Assembly: GCA_003260075.1 (NCBI GenBank)
Contig: QLIY01000509.1
Coordinates: forward strand, 33,236-97,235
DNA length: 64,000 nt
Source: Phallusia mammillata
Taxonomy: Eukaryota; Chordata; Ascidiacea; Phlebobranchia; Ascidiidae
Reading direction: 5' to 3'
Part shown: positions 1 through 11,805 of the stretch, piece by piece
How the letters are laid out: every line of letters begins with the position of its first letter
How positions within the stretch are numbered: the stretch's first letter is position 1
Program-made: the position numbers and the translations under genes
The notes under the pieces: generated by a model
What the model was told of the DNA's origin: nothing
Seen by the model: only the letters and a program-made list of their open reading frames with translations
Database searches by the model: none

Positions 1-629
1 GTATCACTGATTGGTCGAATGGTCCGACGCGTTTTTCCACTAATAATATAAAAAAAACTGGGATTCGTCCTTGGATTGTACGGCTTTGAATGCCGTGAAA
101 AAGTAACACTTGTAAGTCAGAAAGTCCATTGCGATAGTATATTGACGTTTTAAACTAAGGCATTGTTTCGTAACATATAAACTCGTTCGACTGGGTGTTT
201 ACACGTTAACGTTTCAATCTGTCTACTAGTGCTGTACTATACTATGTGTAAGTTTCTCGTGATCTGCAATGATGGCTTTACATAGAGACGTGGACGTAAA
301 TTACAAACAAGTTGTTGAAAGATTTTTGGCTGAAGCTCCACGCCGATAAACATTTTATTTTTGTGTGTTTACATGTAAATACGTTTTCAAGTTCCAACAA
401 AGATTGTTGTTGCGGTTATTTAGGATGTTGTATAAATACATCGCTGAAACTTCGTTTTTACCATCGCAATACATGCCGATGAAGCGATGTACTGCTGTAC
501 CGGCGCCATGTTCTGTCATTTGAAAGTTATTTTTAGCTTTGATGCGAACGAACGTTTTTTCAGCGCTGTACGAGAGCCGTTATACGCAATAACGCGAATA
601 GGTAAGGGACCTGGCATGCCGACGAACCT

Positions 630-1333
630 GCCCCCCTAGTTGCGCCCATGATTGACACCAAAAAATGGCATATTCTACAAACTGTCTAAATTTCATCCAA
701 TTCCGACACTGTTTAAAAAGTTTAAATTATACCACAATGACACAAACTACAGTCCTGTAAAATGTTATTCAAAACCACCAATGTTTAAAACTTGACTACT
801 AGAAATGCTTTTGAGCACCATTCATTAATGCTTCTGATGTAACATTGCCCCTCTATCTGTCATGTACAAAATGTCCACAAAGCAGTGCACAAACACATGT
901 AACATATGTTTTGTTGCCTATATTACATTATTACACCACATAAACCTTTCGTTTGTGGTTGTGGTGGCCTGCAACATATTAACGTTTTACATTTTTGGGG
1001 CTAGTGGGGTGAATCCAAACAAAAGTTACAACATCATTTAAATACTTTACAAAGCACCAATCAACATTGGAACTAAACTGCTATAAGGTGTAATTTAGCA
1101 AGTATAGCCATTTTTTTAAATTTTACCCTTTGGGGATCCTGTGGGTAAACGCCTGGGTTACTTGAGGTAAAACTTTGGGAGGAGCAACTTTGGATGGCTA
1201 ACTAACGTATGTGTAAATTTGCAAGTTGAAGCACTTTTTCTTGACCAAACGCTTGGAATAAACCAGCGTCAGACAGAAAAATGGAGTACAGACAAAAACA
1301 ATATATGTCCCCTTCATGGAAAAGCACCCATAA
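630..1333 (+). repeat. Dispersed repeat family A, 3' part of a copy
   Basis: The stretch carries the interior of the repeat seen many times in this window: the tract ending in TTTAAA, a GGGGCTAGTGGGG box and a TGGCATATTCTACAA box. It ends near 1310-1333 in a diverged form of the family terminus, TGTCCCCTTC followed by ACCCATAA. The usual head (CTAGAAGGGTGGC) is not visible, so it is a truncated or very old copy. No protein is encoded. Confidence 0.7.
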
Positions 1334-1924
1334 TTAAGATACAAACTGGAAACATACATCACAAGAATCTTCTCCCATCACTCCTCCAGCACAAAATTTT
1401 GGATCACCATCAGCAACTATTTTCATTTGGTAATCAGCTGAATTTTGCAGTGTAAGAAACTGACACAGGCTTTTAGGAAATATCCGCACATTTAGTTGCA
1501 TTAAAACATCACTTTTTGTTCTCTGTATTGGTGCTGAGGAAAACATAAAAGTACATGAATATTAAAAATCTCAACTTTTACACAAAATCTGGTGTGTTGC
1601 ACTGCTATTTGCAGCATTGTGTTCATAAACTTTTTAAACCACCATAAATTCGTTTCCAAATAAATATGTAGTTGCATAATTATTGCTGTGTAAACATACA
1701 TGTAAAACCCCAACCAAGGGTTGAGCACACAGCACCAGCAAATGATGGAGGATCAACATCATCAGTTCGTGTTCCATTTGGTATGAGGCAAATTGGTCGA
1801 ATAAACTCATTGAATTTGATTGGTGTTGTCATCTATTTTATAAAATATAAGTGTGCATATAAAAAGTCTGAAGCTACCAGGATGACAGCAAAGATCCTTG
1901 TTTAGGGATGTTTTGCTCATTGCT

Positions 1925-2235
1925 TTTGTGGTGCATCTACAATATACCGGATCGCTTGGATCACTTAGATCGCTTGGTGTACCCTAATACCAATTTATTA
2001 TCGCTTGGTGCAGCTTTATATTGCTTGGTGAACCATGATAATGCTAGGTGCACCTTTACCTTGCAAAACAAAGGTGCGCCAATTGGCATAAAGGTACACC
2101 AAGCAATATCAAGGTGCACCATATGATTATAAATATGCACCAAGTGATATAAAGGTGTACCAAGTGATATTAGGGTCCGCCAAGTGGTGATAATAATGCA
2201 CCAGGCGATCCAGTATATTTTAGATGCAATTTTGC
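1925..2235. repeat. Palindromic array of CTTGGTG boxes (fold-back MITE)
   Basis: A short box of the type TCGCTTGGTGYACC recurs every 25-30 bp in one orientation over 1950-2060, and its reverse complement (GGTRCACCAAGC) recurs over 2080-2210. The outer ends are imperfect inverted repeats: GGTGCATCTACAATATACCG on the left, and a matching complement near 2205-2228. The whole could fold into a long branched hairpin. The short ORFs here on both strands are by-products of the reiteration. Confidence 0.75.
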
Positions 2236-3261
2236 TGTAGATTAAATTTTAAAGTAACAGATTTACCTATTTCACATGATCAAAATCACAACAATAATCT
2301 TACCACAAATTTCACAATAAATTGACATTTAGTATCTGTACAGGATCTTTCCCTTCAATGTAGGCATCCTATGTCGGTGATCACTGATTAACTGTGTGTT
2401 TTCAGTAATATTAATGCCGAAGTCACAGTGCTTATATATCACAATCAGTCAAAGACTGATGATGCCAACAACAGCGAAATATATGTTTTGTTTTAAATGA
2501 CAGTTGTGTTAACTTTTTCTGATGTAGTAGTAGAAGCATACTGCTAGAGCTGCAGCATGCTTCGGGAATCTGCATTAACACATAGTGATCAAATAACTGG
2601 CCACAAGTTTTTTTATTGCATGAGTTGAATAGTTCGCCGCAAGACAAAATTAAAAAACCTGTGTTCAGCTTGTTAAGCAAACTTTTCGGTTTCTGATTGT
2701 GACTTGTGAGTTCTTACTTCCGTTAGCATTGTAGTCTGTAGCCAGCTGACGCTGCTCTAATCCTAGGAAAATCGGAAAACACTATACCTCACCTCAACGC
2801 AGACCCGCATTTAGCTCATTTTCGATAGATGGCGCAAAGAGAACTTTTACATTTAGGGCTGTTAAGGCCCGTTTACACTGTGCTTAGCGGAGCCTAACCT
2901 AATCTAACCTTGCGACCCCTTCCGTTTACACTACCATTTTCGGTGCGTACCTAAGTGTACTAAATAACATACCAGATGTCATTTTTAGCTCACAGTGACT
3001 GTCGATTGCCATAAATCACCACATAAATTTATTGTTACTTATTTTAGATTCGAAAAAGCTTTGTATGAATCTAAATTAAATGATATTTTGTTAGTAAACA
3101 TGATTTTGCATCTCGTTAATCATACAGGATTGTTTAGGATATTGTTGTATAGATTTATGGCATGTTTATCTTACTTTCATGTTTTTGGAGCATAAAGTCC
3201 CCTGTGCTGAGTAGAATGTAGCCTACATTTTAAATGCACTTAATTACAATATTTAAAAACN

Positions 3262-4009
3262 AAAGTCTCTTATAAATGCAGGAATACTTGATTATTCCGA
3301 TTTACTTAATTCTGAGGGGGAATATTATAAGTACGACCAATTGGCAGATAAATATAAATTTACCCCGAATAACACCGACTTTAAAATTTTCATTAAAATG
3401 GTTGCCGCCCTCCCTCCCGAATGGGACCATACTGATGACCTTTCCAAAAACAGTTTAAACTTAATTAATGAATGCCTAGAAATGTTTCAGGAATATAAAA
3501 CACCAAAGGCGCTCTACAACAAAATAAAGCAATATGTAACAGTTTGCCCAGAAAAGCAACAAAAAAAGTGGGAACGGGACTTGAACCTCGCACCAAATAC
3601 CACCCCGTGGGAAAAGCTGTATTCAAAAGTTTATCACTCTACATTCGAAACCAAATTGCGTTCCTTTCAAATAAAGCTAAACCTGCGTGCCATTGTAACA
3701 AACGAAGCACTCCACTCCTTTGGAAAAACTGATTCTGACCAATGCGTTTCCTGTCTAAAGGGCCCCGAAACTGTATCGCACTTATTTTATCATTGTAAAC
3801 ATGTTAAAAGTTAGGCTACTGGGAAGACGTAACGTCTTGGATTTCAGCAAAACTTTTAATTCCCTTGCGAATTAACCCTGTAACTCTAATTTTTAGAACT
3901 CATCTTGATGATAATTTATTAAATTGTTTACTGTTATGTGCGCGGTTTATTATATTCCGTTGTAAGTATGGAGGAACCTTGCCCACGCTGTGCTTGTTTA
4001 TTTCATTGT

Positions 4010-4010
<1 letters not shown>
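3262..4010 (+). pseudogene. Degenerate LINE ORF2 C-terminus (reverse-transcriptase tail)
   Basis: The reading frame from about 3262 gives ILDYSDLLNSEGEYYKYDQL and then, to 3814, a segment with RSFQIKLNLRAIVTNEAL, a CVSC pair and VSHLFYHC. That is the C-terminal zinc-binding tail typical of non-LTR retrotransposon ORF2 (L1/Tx1-like). After a stop at 3812-3814 the homology continues one frame over (YWEDVTSWISAKLLIPL ... RFIIFRCKYGG), so there is at least one frameshift. It ends at a 93-base poly-C tract. The upstream reverse transcriptase and endonuclease are absent, so the copy is 5'-truncated and dead. Subfamily assignment is inference. Confidence 0.8.

Positions 4011-4103
<93 letters not shown>
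4011..4103. repeat. Poly-C tract (93 C)
   Basis: An uninterrupted run of C abuts the LINE remnant. Apparent poly-proline and poly-glycine ORFs across it are not genes. Its length may be an assembly or cloning artefact. Confidence 0.95.
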
Positions 4104-4104
<1 letters not shown>

Positions 4105-4196
4105 ATTGGTGCTATTTTTATTCTCCGTCTTTCCATTTTGTGTCTTATTCGCATATATTTCAATAAAATATATAAGGGTTGGGGTTAGGTATAAGC

Positions 4197-4500
4197 CAGT
4201 GGTTCCCAACCGGGGAGGAATTCCTCCCAACGGAAGGAATTTTATGAGTTCAGGGGAGGAATTTCATAAAAACTGTAAAAAAAATTACATTGGAAATGTT
4301 ACAGAATATTTTTGTATCTACATTATTATGTCAATTACAATTTGGACCCGGTTCACATTTGGAACCAGTTGTAAAGGATAAGGTCTGTTTCAAATTGCTA
4401 TAATTTTTCTGTTATATTTGTTTTTCTTCTTATGGGGAGGAATGAATACTACGAAAATGGGCAAAGGGAGGAATGCAGCAAAAAAGGTTGGGAACCACTG
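4197..4500. mobile_element. hAT-type MITE, 304 bp
   Basis: The terminal inverted repeats are CAGTGGTTCCCAACCGGGG and a matching ...GGTTGGGAACCACTG. It is flanked by a perfect 8-bp target duplication, GTATAAGC (4189-4196 and 4501-4508). The interior carries mirrored GGGGAGGAATT boxes and no transposase. It is the same family as the element at 61106-61375. Confidence 0.92.
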
Positions 4501-4642
4501 GTATAAGCAATCAAAATTCAACAAAACTAGCAGTAAATAAAATAAATAATGCAGCTCTTTGCGACACCTAACGAAAATTAGCTTAATGTGGGTCTGCCGT
4601 GATAGAGGGGTGTTAGAAGCTTTGCCCTAAGGGCCCCTAACC

Positions 4643-5228
4643 CAGTGGTCTTCAACCTGTGGGTCGCTTTTTCTGGGATCGCTATAAATTCAATTTATTG
4701 GCGTTCAAATTTATTACCAAAAAAATTACGTTTTTTGTCTAGTGGGCAACATTTGTTTATGTTTTGCAGTACAGCTTGGTACCTCGTTTCACAGTCTAAT
4801 CATTGTGACGCAATAATCAAAAAGCGAATAGTTGCGACCCAAACCATATAAAGCACTGGTCGTCCAACGCATTGTTACGTGATAGAGCCCCATGAATGAC
4901 ATATTGTGTCAAAAACAACACAGCGGGTGCAGGAAAAAATGCCAAAATGTACTAATTTTTACTAACTGGTGGGTTTAATGTGAATTTGACCGGCCAAATT
5001 AAATACAACTTTTGGGTTCTAACATTTTAGCGTAATAATACACGCTGAATGCTAAATATTTAAAGTCTACTTGAAAATTAAGCGGACATGCTTACATAAA
5101 AATGGTTTCAGTTTCGGCATTACTTGAAACATTTTTCTCCCTATCGGAAAAAGATGGGGTCGCATGTAAATGTTGATTTCGTTTTCGCTTAAATAGAGGT
5201 CGCTTTTAAAATAGGTTGAAGACCACTG
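4643..5228. mobile_element. hAT-type non-autonomous element, 586 bp
   Basis: The ends are CAGTGGTCTTCAACCTGTGG and ...GGTTGAAGACCACTG, each followed inward by a GGTCGC box. The 8-bp flanks CCCTAACC and CCCCGACC agree at 6 of 8 positions. It is the same family as 48430-48822. There is no coding capacity. Confidence 0.82.
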
Positions 5229-5389
5229 CCCCGACCAACCACTGTCACCAGTTCAAAAAACGTCGTCATTACTAAATATACAACCAGGTGGCGTAAAGAG
5301 CACAAATGCATACCGTATTTAAAGTCTATAAAATGCAAGAAATCGAGAGTCTAATTTATTTGAGTTGTTTGCTTTTAGCAATATGCAGT

Positions 5390-5560
5390 AAACCTGGGTT
5401 AACCCGGATTTGGTTTATCCGGATCTTCGCCTAATTTGGACAAAACTTGAGGTACCAATATGCTTTTTCAAACAAAACACTTTGGTTAATCCGTAATAGC
5501 CTATTGAATCCGGATCTTCGCCTAATGTGGAAAAAAAATTCTGTGTCTCCCAATCCGAAT
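5390..5560. repeat. Short dispersed repeat with TCCGGATCTTCGCC boxes
   Basis: Two direct copies of a box TCCGGATCTTCGCCTAAT lie about 90 bp apart, the first preceded by GGGTTAACCCGGAT. A third diverged copy is at 7432-7450. They may be ends of an older element split by the insertions between them. Its class is not recognised. Confidence 0.45.
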
Positions 5561-5760
5561 TTGTTAAGCTACAATTACAAATTTGTACATCAAACTATGT
5601 TGCAGTAAGGTTTGCTACTTGTTACACTGCATATTTTGCCACTGTTTACAACATTATATATCGTAGACACTCAGTTAACTGACCGCCAATAAAACCGCGC
5701 GTATGACCTTACAGTCCGTTGTGCAGTTCGTCACAGTTCGTATGTTTTGAGGAACTAAAT

Positions 5761-6936
5761 TAGGGTTGCCATACGTCAGGATTTTCCCTGACATGTTAGT
5801 GTTTAAATCTGCGTCAGCGAGAAATGTTAAAATGTACTTAAAAGTCTGGAATTTAGACAAAAAAAGAAGTTTCTGTATATTATGAAATTTATGTACCAAC
5901 GGAAAAAGTTTCTATAGTAGTTAGCTACCACGGCGTTTATACTAGTGATGCACCGAAGTTTCGGTTGGCCGAAACATTTCGGCCAAATCAGCTGTTTTTC
6001 GATGTTTTCGATTTCGATGNATTCGGCCGAAACCGAACTTTTTGATTGCATGAAATTAATACCCAAACTTTCATTTTCGCCAATACGAAACATCATAAAT
6101 TAACTATTTGTTGTATCTATAAAATACTTGCCACATTGTCTGCGAAATATTACAAGTTTAGTGAAGCTTTCGCATTGTGAAAGGGATTTTGGCTTGTCAT
6201 AATTGAGTTCACTTGCATCAACTACACACGGTTCAGTTAAAAACACCCATAAGAAATGCGGTTTTAGGTTCGGCCTGATTCGGCCGAAATTAGTTTATAC
6301 CATGAAACGTAAAGAGTTAAACTGGCGGCGCACAGGTTAATGTACAAGGTTACTATTTCGTTTTGCACTGTGTGTGCGCGCGTAACAATACGTTTTTGTT
6401 ACTAGTTGTCCAACAATACGCGTTAAATACAGAAATAAAAATCCGCGTCTGAAGAAAACATATAGCATTCAATGCTACGTGGGAACATGGGAACTTTCAC
6501 TGCTGACGAAATTGGTTTGCCAAGTGTACCTAATATGCAAGGACCTAACTAACAACAAAAAGTCGAATGTCGTGACACATAAAAACGTTTTTACAGTGGC
6601 ATTTTATTTCAAACATAAAAAAGGTTTTTGTGTCTCCCAGTGTTTTTTTACCATGTAAAATTAGTCCGAAATGGCTCAGAGTGGTAAAGGTTGGCGACGC
6701 CTGATATATGTGTTTATTGTTTCAAGGGTATGTAGATTAGTGACCTTTGCCTAATTTTTACAGTTAATTGACAAGAATCAGAGTATCGTAGTTAACGTTT
6801 TCTCGTCTCGCCGCACGTGTGACTTTCGGATATTCTAAATTTATCCTGTAATGAAAGTGTTTGAATCGCAAAATATGGTTAACGCAACTGAAATAAATTT
6901 GTCAGGGATTTTATATCATGAAATATGGTAACCCTA
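5761..6936. mobile_element. hAT-like element, 1176 bp, right target duplication split by a later insertion
   Basis: The inverted ends are TAGGGTTGCCATACGTCAGG, with TTTTCCCTGACA inside, and GTCAGGGATTTTATATCATG running into ATGGTAACCCTA. The left flank is AACTAAAT. The right flank is recovered as AACTAAAT once the element at 6940-7261 and one copy of its duplication are removed. No transposase ORF is visible. One N lies at 6020. Confidence 0.78.
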
Positions 6937-6939
6937 AAC

Positions 6940-7261
6940 CAGGGGTGTCCAACACGTGGCACGCGTGCCAAAACTGGATATTGCACACAAGCTTTTGCAA
7001 ATTCAGATGATTATTCTCACTTCAGTAAAAATTAGTAAAGTTGCACAACCCACTAATTAATTTGTTCGTTTTTTGACAAAACGTAAGCCCCGTTGCAAAC
7101 TATTTGTATCTTGTGTCGCATAAACAAGGTTTTTGGAGTATCATAAATTGAGCCCGTCACGTTAAGACGTTTAAGATATAGTTTGGAAAAAGTACCAAAC
7201 GGTGGCACTCGAGTATATTCTAAAACAAAATTGAGCACGGCAGTGTGTTCGGACACCCCTG
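6940..7261. mobile_element. hAT-type MITE, 322 bp
   Basis: It begins CAGGGGTGTCCAACACGTGG and ends ...CGGACACCCCTG, with a perfect 8-bp duplication CCCTAAAC at 6932-6939 and 7262-7269. It sits at the right edge of the older element 5761-6936. It is related to the 918-bp element at 13146-14063, sharing GTGCCA boxes next to the ends. Confidence 0.93.
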
Positions 7262-7269
7262 CCCTAAAC

Positions 7270-8170
7270 TAAATGCCAACATAACCTACGTAAGTTACAA
7301 TATATTAATAAATTTGTTTATTTTTAATCATCTCATTATTGTATAGCTACTGAACCCAGTTGGGGAATTTGTACCGATAAACCACTGATAACATAGCCCT
7401 AAAGCCTCGGCAACAAACGAAATCGGTTTATCCGGATCTTCGCCCGAATTACCCGAAGTTAACTACATTCTTACAAGACCTGGCATGTCGTGCTTGTGTC
7501 TGTCAGAATAGTTTCTTTTAAAAATGTCGGGAATATTAATCGTTATTCGTTTACTGAAAACAATGGAATAAAACCTATTTTCGAGATATTACATTGTATG
7601 ACACTTTAAGTTCAAAACGACTATCAAGATTTCAGTTGTTTTTCTGAACAGTAAATATTTCCAGTTAAGCTTCTGGATTTCTTACAAAATGGAGAAAAAA
7701 GCGTTCGGTGGGAAAAAATGAACGCCAGAAACTGTTTGTACATGCGCACTTTTGTGTAGCGTAATGTGTGTGTGTGTGTGTGTGTGTTAGATGTGGGAGC
7801 AAAATAAAATTTTAGAGGCCCAAATGACACGGAGCCTAGATTAAGACTATTAAAGAAATAGGGCGTTTGTGCATTTTACAGCAAATAAAAGGACACGTTC
7901 TTCATACATTAAAATTATTTAAATCGATAACGATTTATAGGCTAATTGTCACGTGAAAAGATATTGCTTCGGAGGTTTGGTTTTGCTGCGCAAATCTTTA
8001 GCCCGTATCAACGTTCGGCAACTTAAATGATAAAACAATGCACCTACGTCTTGCCTAATTATTACGTATTGCCGTGATACGAAAGCGTTTAATTTCAGTA
8101 AACGAGTCCGCAAAACATGCTTATAGCCAAGGTAAGTCATTTTCTTTCATTAAGCACTGCCTCTTTGGGA
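7270..8170. other. Sequence downstream of the serine protease, no gene recognised
   Basis: It contains a third TCCGGATCTTCGCC box (7432-7450) and a TG microsatellite (7764-7787). A minus-strand ORF at 7949-8140 shows no trypsin-like feature. I looked here by eye on the minus strand for the missing GDSGGP exon and did not find it. Confidence 0.5.
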
Positions 8171-8179
8171 TGTCACAAC

Positions 8180-10110
8180 ACAGGTTTATACATCCAATTA
8201 TCAAACTGTCCAACCTTAAGCAAAGCTATATCGTTGTTGAAGTTCAAGGTGTTGTAGTTTCGGAATTCAATTCTGCTGATGTCCCGTATAACTTCTCGTC
8301 CAGAATCTATGCTAAGCGTGTGTTCTCCAAGAACGACTGAATATAGGAATGGATCTATCCTTTAAAAAATGCATAAATTGACATTTGTCCATTCGTGTGA
8401 CAGTTTGTTTGTGTGATTTAGCTTACGTTGCAATGCAATGCGCTGCCGTTACTATCCACCAATTGTTGACAAGAGAGCCTCCACAAACTCCACCAAGAAT
8501 TGGTCCTTGAACTTTGACGAAAAGATATGCCATCCATGGCCAATCACCTTCAATTGCTGTTGTGCCGCCTGAATAAATGATTCGCTAACAAAGGCTATAT
8601 GTTAGCTTGTAGCTCAGGGGCGTTAGAAAGCCGCGTGACATTTTACTTGTTGTGTCATATTCTTGAGGACTTTTGTTTCAACATGTTTTAGGAGGTGGTG
8701 TATAGTGGTTTGTATTAGCTGATTTGAACAGTAATCAAAAAGCAAACGGATTTTGACGTATGGGCTGGGTTTGTGGAACTATAACAACAAACTTAAAAAA
8801 AAGCATTGGTATAGTTTAAATAACATCAAACTTGATTACACACTTCTAAATCACTTGGCGTGCCAAATGAACTTGCGTTCAAAGATTGTTGACCCCATGC
8901 TGTAGCCCACGTTGTTTTAATTAAACAAGACTGCTGCGTTAGAATTTCTATTACTGACGGAAGACCTATACGGCAAAAATGGTGAAATACTGCCACAGGC
9001 CTTGGCTTAAGACTGTTCTTGAGCTTTTGTTATTCGACTTACCGACAATTCGCCCATCAATTACAGCTGCTATCAAAGGTCCAAGTGCAGGTTCTGGAAA
9101 AAAAGTGATAATAGTTTTAACAACAACTATTCTTAACACAAGATTAACAGTTTATTACCTAAAGATTTATGCACTATTTTCGATGAAGGAATCCCACATG
9201 TATCAATTCTAGTAACTTCGGTTGTTGTAATCGGTGTAGTATTTGATGGCAAGGTAGTTGACGGTACGACGATTTCAGGAATTTTGTAGAAAAAAAGAAA
9301 TCCAATTAAAATTACAGAACTTCCAACTACGGTCCAACCAGTTATTATCCATGCTGTTCCTTGTACCATTTCGAACCTAACTTGCAAGTCAGCAAAAAAA
9401 GCCAACAAGCAGGGCAAGCTAGCAAAAACGAATTTTTGGAAATACTTGTATAGGCTGTGTCTCACCAGTCTATCTATCGCAATTGAAGCACGGGGCGATT
9501 TCAAATTCTGCACACGCTTTAAGTACGCGAATTTAGAAAAAAGGCTGATGACGGGTTTTATTTGTTTCGCGGCATTTTTGTTGAAAACGTTATTTTGGTA
9601 AATTGCCTTACTCACAGAAATATTTGTTTTTTGCGCAAGGTACTGGGTCATCTTGTTTCCAGCAACACAGCCATCTGTTACATGCATCTCTGAAAGACAG
9701 GAAAAGCATATCAAACAAACCGAAATGAAAATGTTAACATAGTAATTACTCTGTCACGTTTGTTGTGTTGCAAGGTACTCGGTTTGCATTGTTTGTTTCA
9801 CATCCTTCAACCAAAGATGAAATCCCATGTCGTAGATATTGCCTAATTTGTACCTTTCGGCCAAACGCGGTATCTATTTAAAACAAAATTAAAATTGGAA
9901 AATGTTCGACGCAAACAATAAACAAACTTTACCTTTTACTTGATATCTTGGGTTCCGAGTGGGTGTAAAATAAAAGGCGGTTTTTATTTTGTGATCGTTC
10001 CGATTTTGAAGTACCGGAGTTGTGTTTGGCACTCCACTGTTTATTTGACTTCTTGAAGCAGGCATTTGTTGTTGCAACAGATGAAACATTAACAATGAAA
10101 AAATATTCAT
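8180..10110 (-). CDS. Membrane-anchored trypsin-like serine protease, N-terminal and first catalytic exons (partial)
   Basis: Five exons fit on the minus strand: 10110-9933, 9380-9159, 9093-9043, 8568-8427 and about 8336-8180. In order they encode a short cytoplasmic N-terminus and one membrane segment ([20 protein letters not shown]). A Thr/Pro-rich linker follows, then a lone Cys (DTCGIPSS) of the kind that bonds to the protease domain, then the activation site [20 protein letters not shown]. Next come the His motif IVTAAHC and the Asp motif [10 protein letters not shown]. The layout resembles type II transmembrane serine proteases, with the chain cleaved after Arg of DGR|IVGG. Exons 1-4 join in phase. 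Exon 4 leaves phase 2, but exon 5 ([13 protein letters not shown]) needs phase 1, so a micro-exon, an indel or a wrong boundary is involved. No exon with the Ser motif GDSGGP was found between 1 and 8170, so the gene may be broken. Confidence 0.8.
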
Positions 10111-11805
10111 ATTGTTTGAGCTGTTCTTATCGAAGTTAAGTTAAGATTTCTGCTAAAGTCAAACCAGTTAAAAAAATTAAGCAACTTTTCATGTTTGTAC
10201 TTTTTCCATGTATGTCTAACTACGGCTCCAAACGGAAAAATTAATAAACTCTAGGCTACTTGGACACTTTTAATCTTCTGTGAATCATTCGCACAAACCA
10301 AAACAACTTAATGTAATGGAAACATTTAAACCCCAATGAAAGGTGATATCATTTCTGGAGATGTCGCTCAACGGGCATGACGTTGTAATAGCCTGAGGAC
10401 ATTCGTCATACAAATCTTTCACGTCTTATCTGTAATTCCCAAATTGGTATGACGGCTTGTCAACGTTTAAACACGTCATAGTTACAAGCAAAAAAAATTG
10501 GCCAGTCAAACCAATCGTTAGATTTTGCATTGATGTTTTGACTCTACGACAAAAAAAGATTCGTTTTTCTTGGACACAATACTTCTTTCCATCAACACGT
10601 TATTTGTGTAATGCTTGTGGTCCAAAAAAACCTTCTTTACAATTTGTTAAAACTACACCCCTTGTTTAAACGTTTGACATGTATGTCATGTTGGTTGTAA
10701 CATTGGGTGTAAATTAGGCTACAACGTTATCAATAAGTAATAAACAGGATTTTATATTCTTCTTTTTGATGTCTTGTACACTATATTTACATCTATTCAT
10801 GAAGTTGGTCACATAATCCTCCAGGCTATTCTGTTATGTCACGTCAACACCAGACACGTAGTTTAATTCCTTTGGGCGTTTTCGACAAGTTTTAGATTTT
10901 AATTTGTTTGCTAGTGGACGCAACAGGTAAAGCAACTTTCAAAGGCACAATAAAAGCAACTTTTACAACACAATTATTTTTAAGTTTAACTTATACTTTT
11001 GGTTGCTGTACACTAACCTCTTTATTATAGCATATTGCAATTATTTGTTAAAACTATTTCAGAGAACAAGGTTCAGCAATAATTCAAAGCAGAACCCCCC
11101 CCAATTTTACAATATCACAAGGCACGACATTATCTCACAAGGTTATACAAACCAAATAGAAAGGCGGTTAAAATACAAAAATAGGCCTACTTCTGAGAAA
11201 AAAAACTCTTTTGTCAAACTGAATAACACATTTTGTTGTTGTAACATTTGAGAGTGATAATGCACACTAGATGCACATATTTTTACAAAAAATAAACGGT
11301 TAATTTAACATGAAGAATAGAAATTTAGCTGGCCATTAAAAAAAGCAAATATTGCTATAATATTGCGAAAAAAACTCAGGATAAAATATATGATTTCTAT
11401 GTCATAACAAACTTTTTGTTGTTATCGCCATGGTAGTTACAGACGCTTGTGCGCCAGGGCAAAGCTCAAAAGGCTGTGTGGCTTGTCGGATTTGCATCGC
11501 TTTTATCCATCTCAAAACACTTGACGTCTATGACTTAGTCATTAGTGTAACTGATTTTTTCTATATTTCGTTGGGGTTCGACAGAAAATAGTTTTTTTCC
11601 TGCAAAGGCATTCGTAAATGATACTTCACTCTCCTAAACAAATACTAAAGTACGTAGTACCGTATTTTGTTTGGATTGTTGTCCTTCAAATAGAATAGTT
11701 TTTTTTGGTAAATTCTCACTTCAAACAACTTTATACAGGGCAAATTCTGTGTATTATTTCAGTAGTATGTTTAAACTGTATAAATAGTACATATTGTGTG
11801 ACAAG
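10111..11805. promoter_or_regulatory. Divergent intergenic region between the protease (-) and FoxJ1 (+)
   Basis: These 1.7 kb separate the start of the protease from the start of FoxJ1 and must hold both promoters, unless distal exons or trans-splicing are used. Short ORFs at 10457-10669 and 11003-11251 have no recognisable domain or splice context. No clear TATA box could be assigned. Confidence 0.4.

Noticed and set aside
3900..4381. ORFs with long poly-proline or poly-glycine (also at 15426-15626, 18999-19407 and 20140-20493)
   Set aside because: They are translations of pure C or G tracts and have no conserved flanks or splice context.
7764..7787. TG dinucleotide microsatellite
   Set aside because: An ordinary simple repeat; noted only for completeness.
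9133..9714. Single 193-residue minus-strand ORF starting at 9714
   Set aside because: Only the part from 9380 down (membrane segment onward) is coding; the rest is intron, since exon 10110-9933 joins in phase at 9380.
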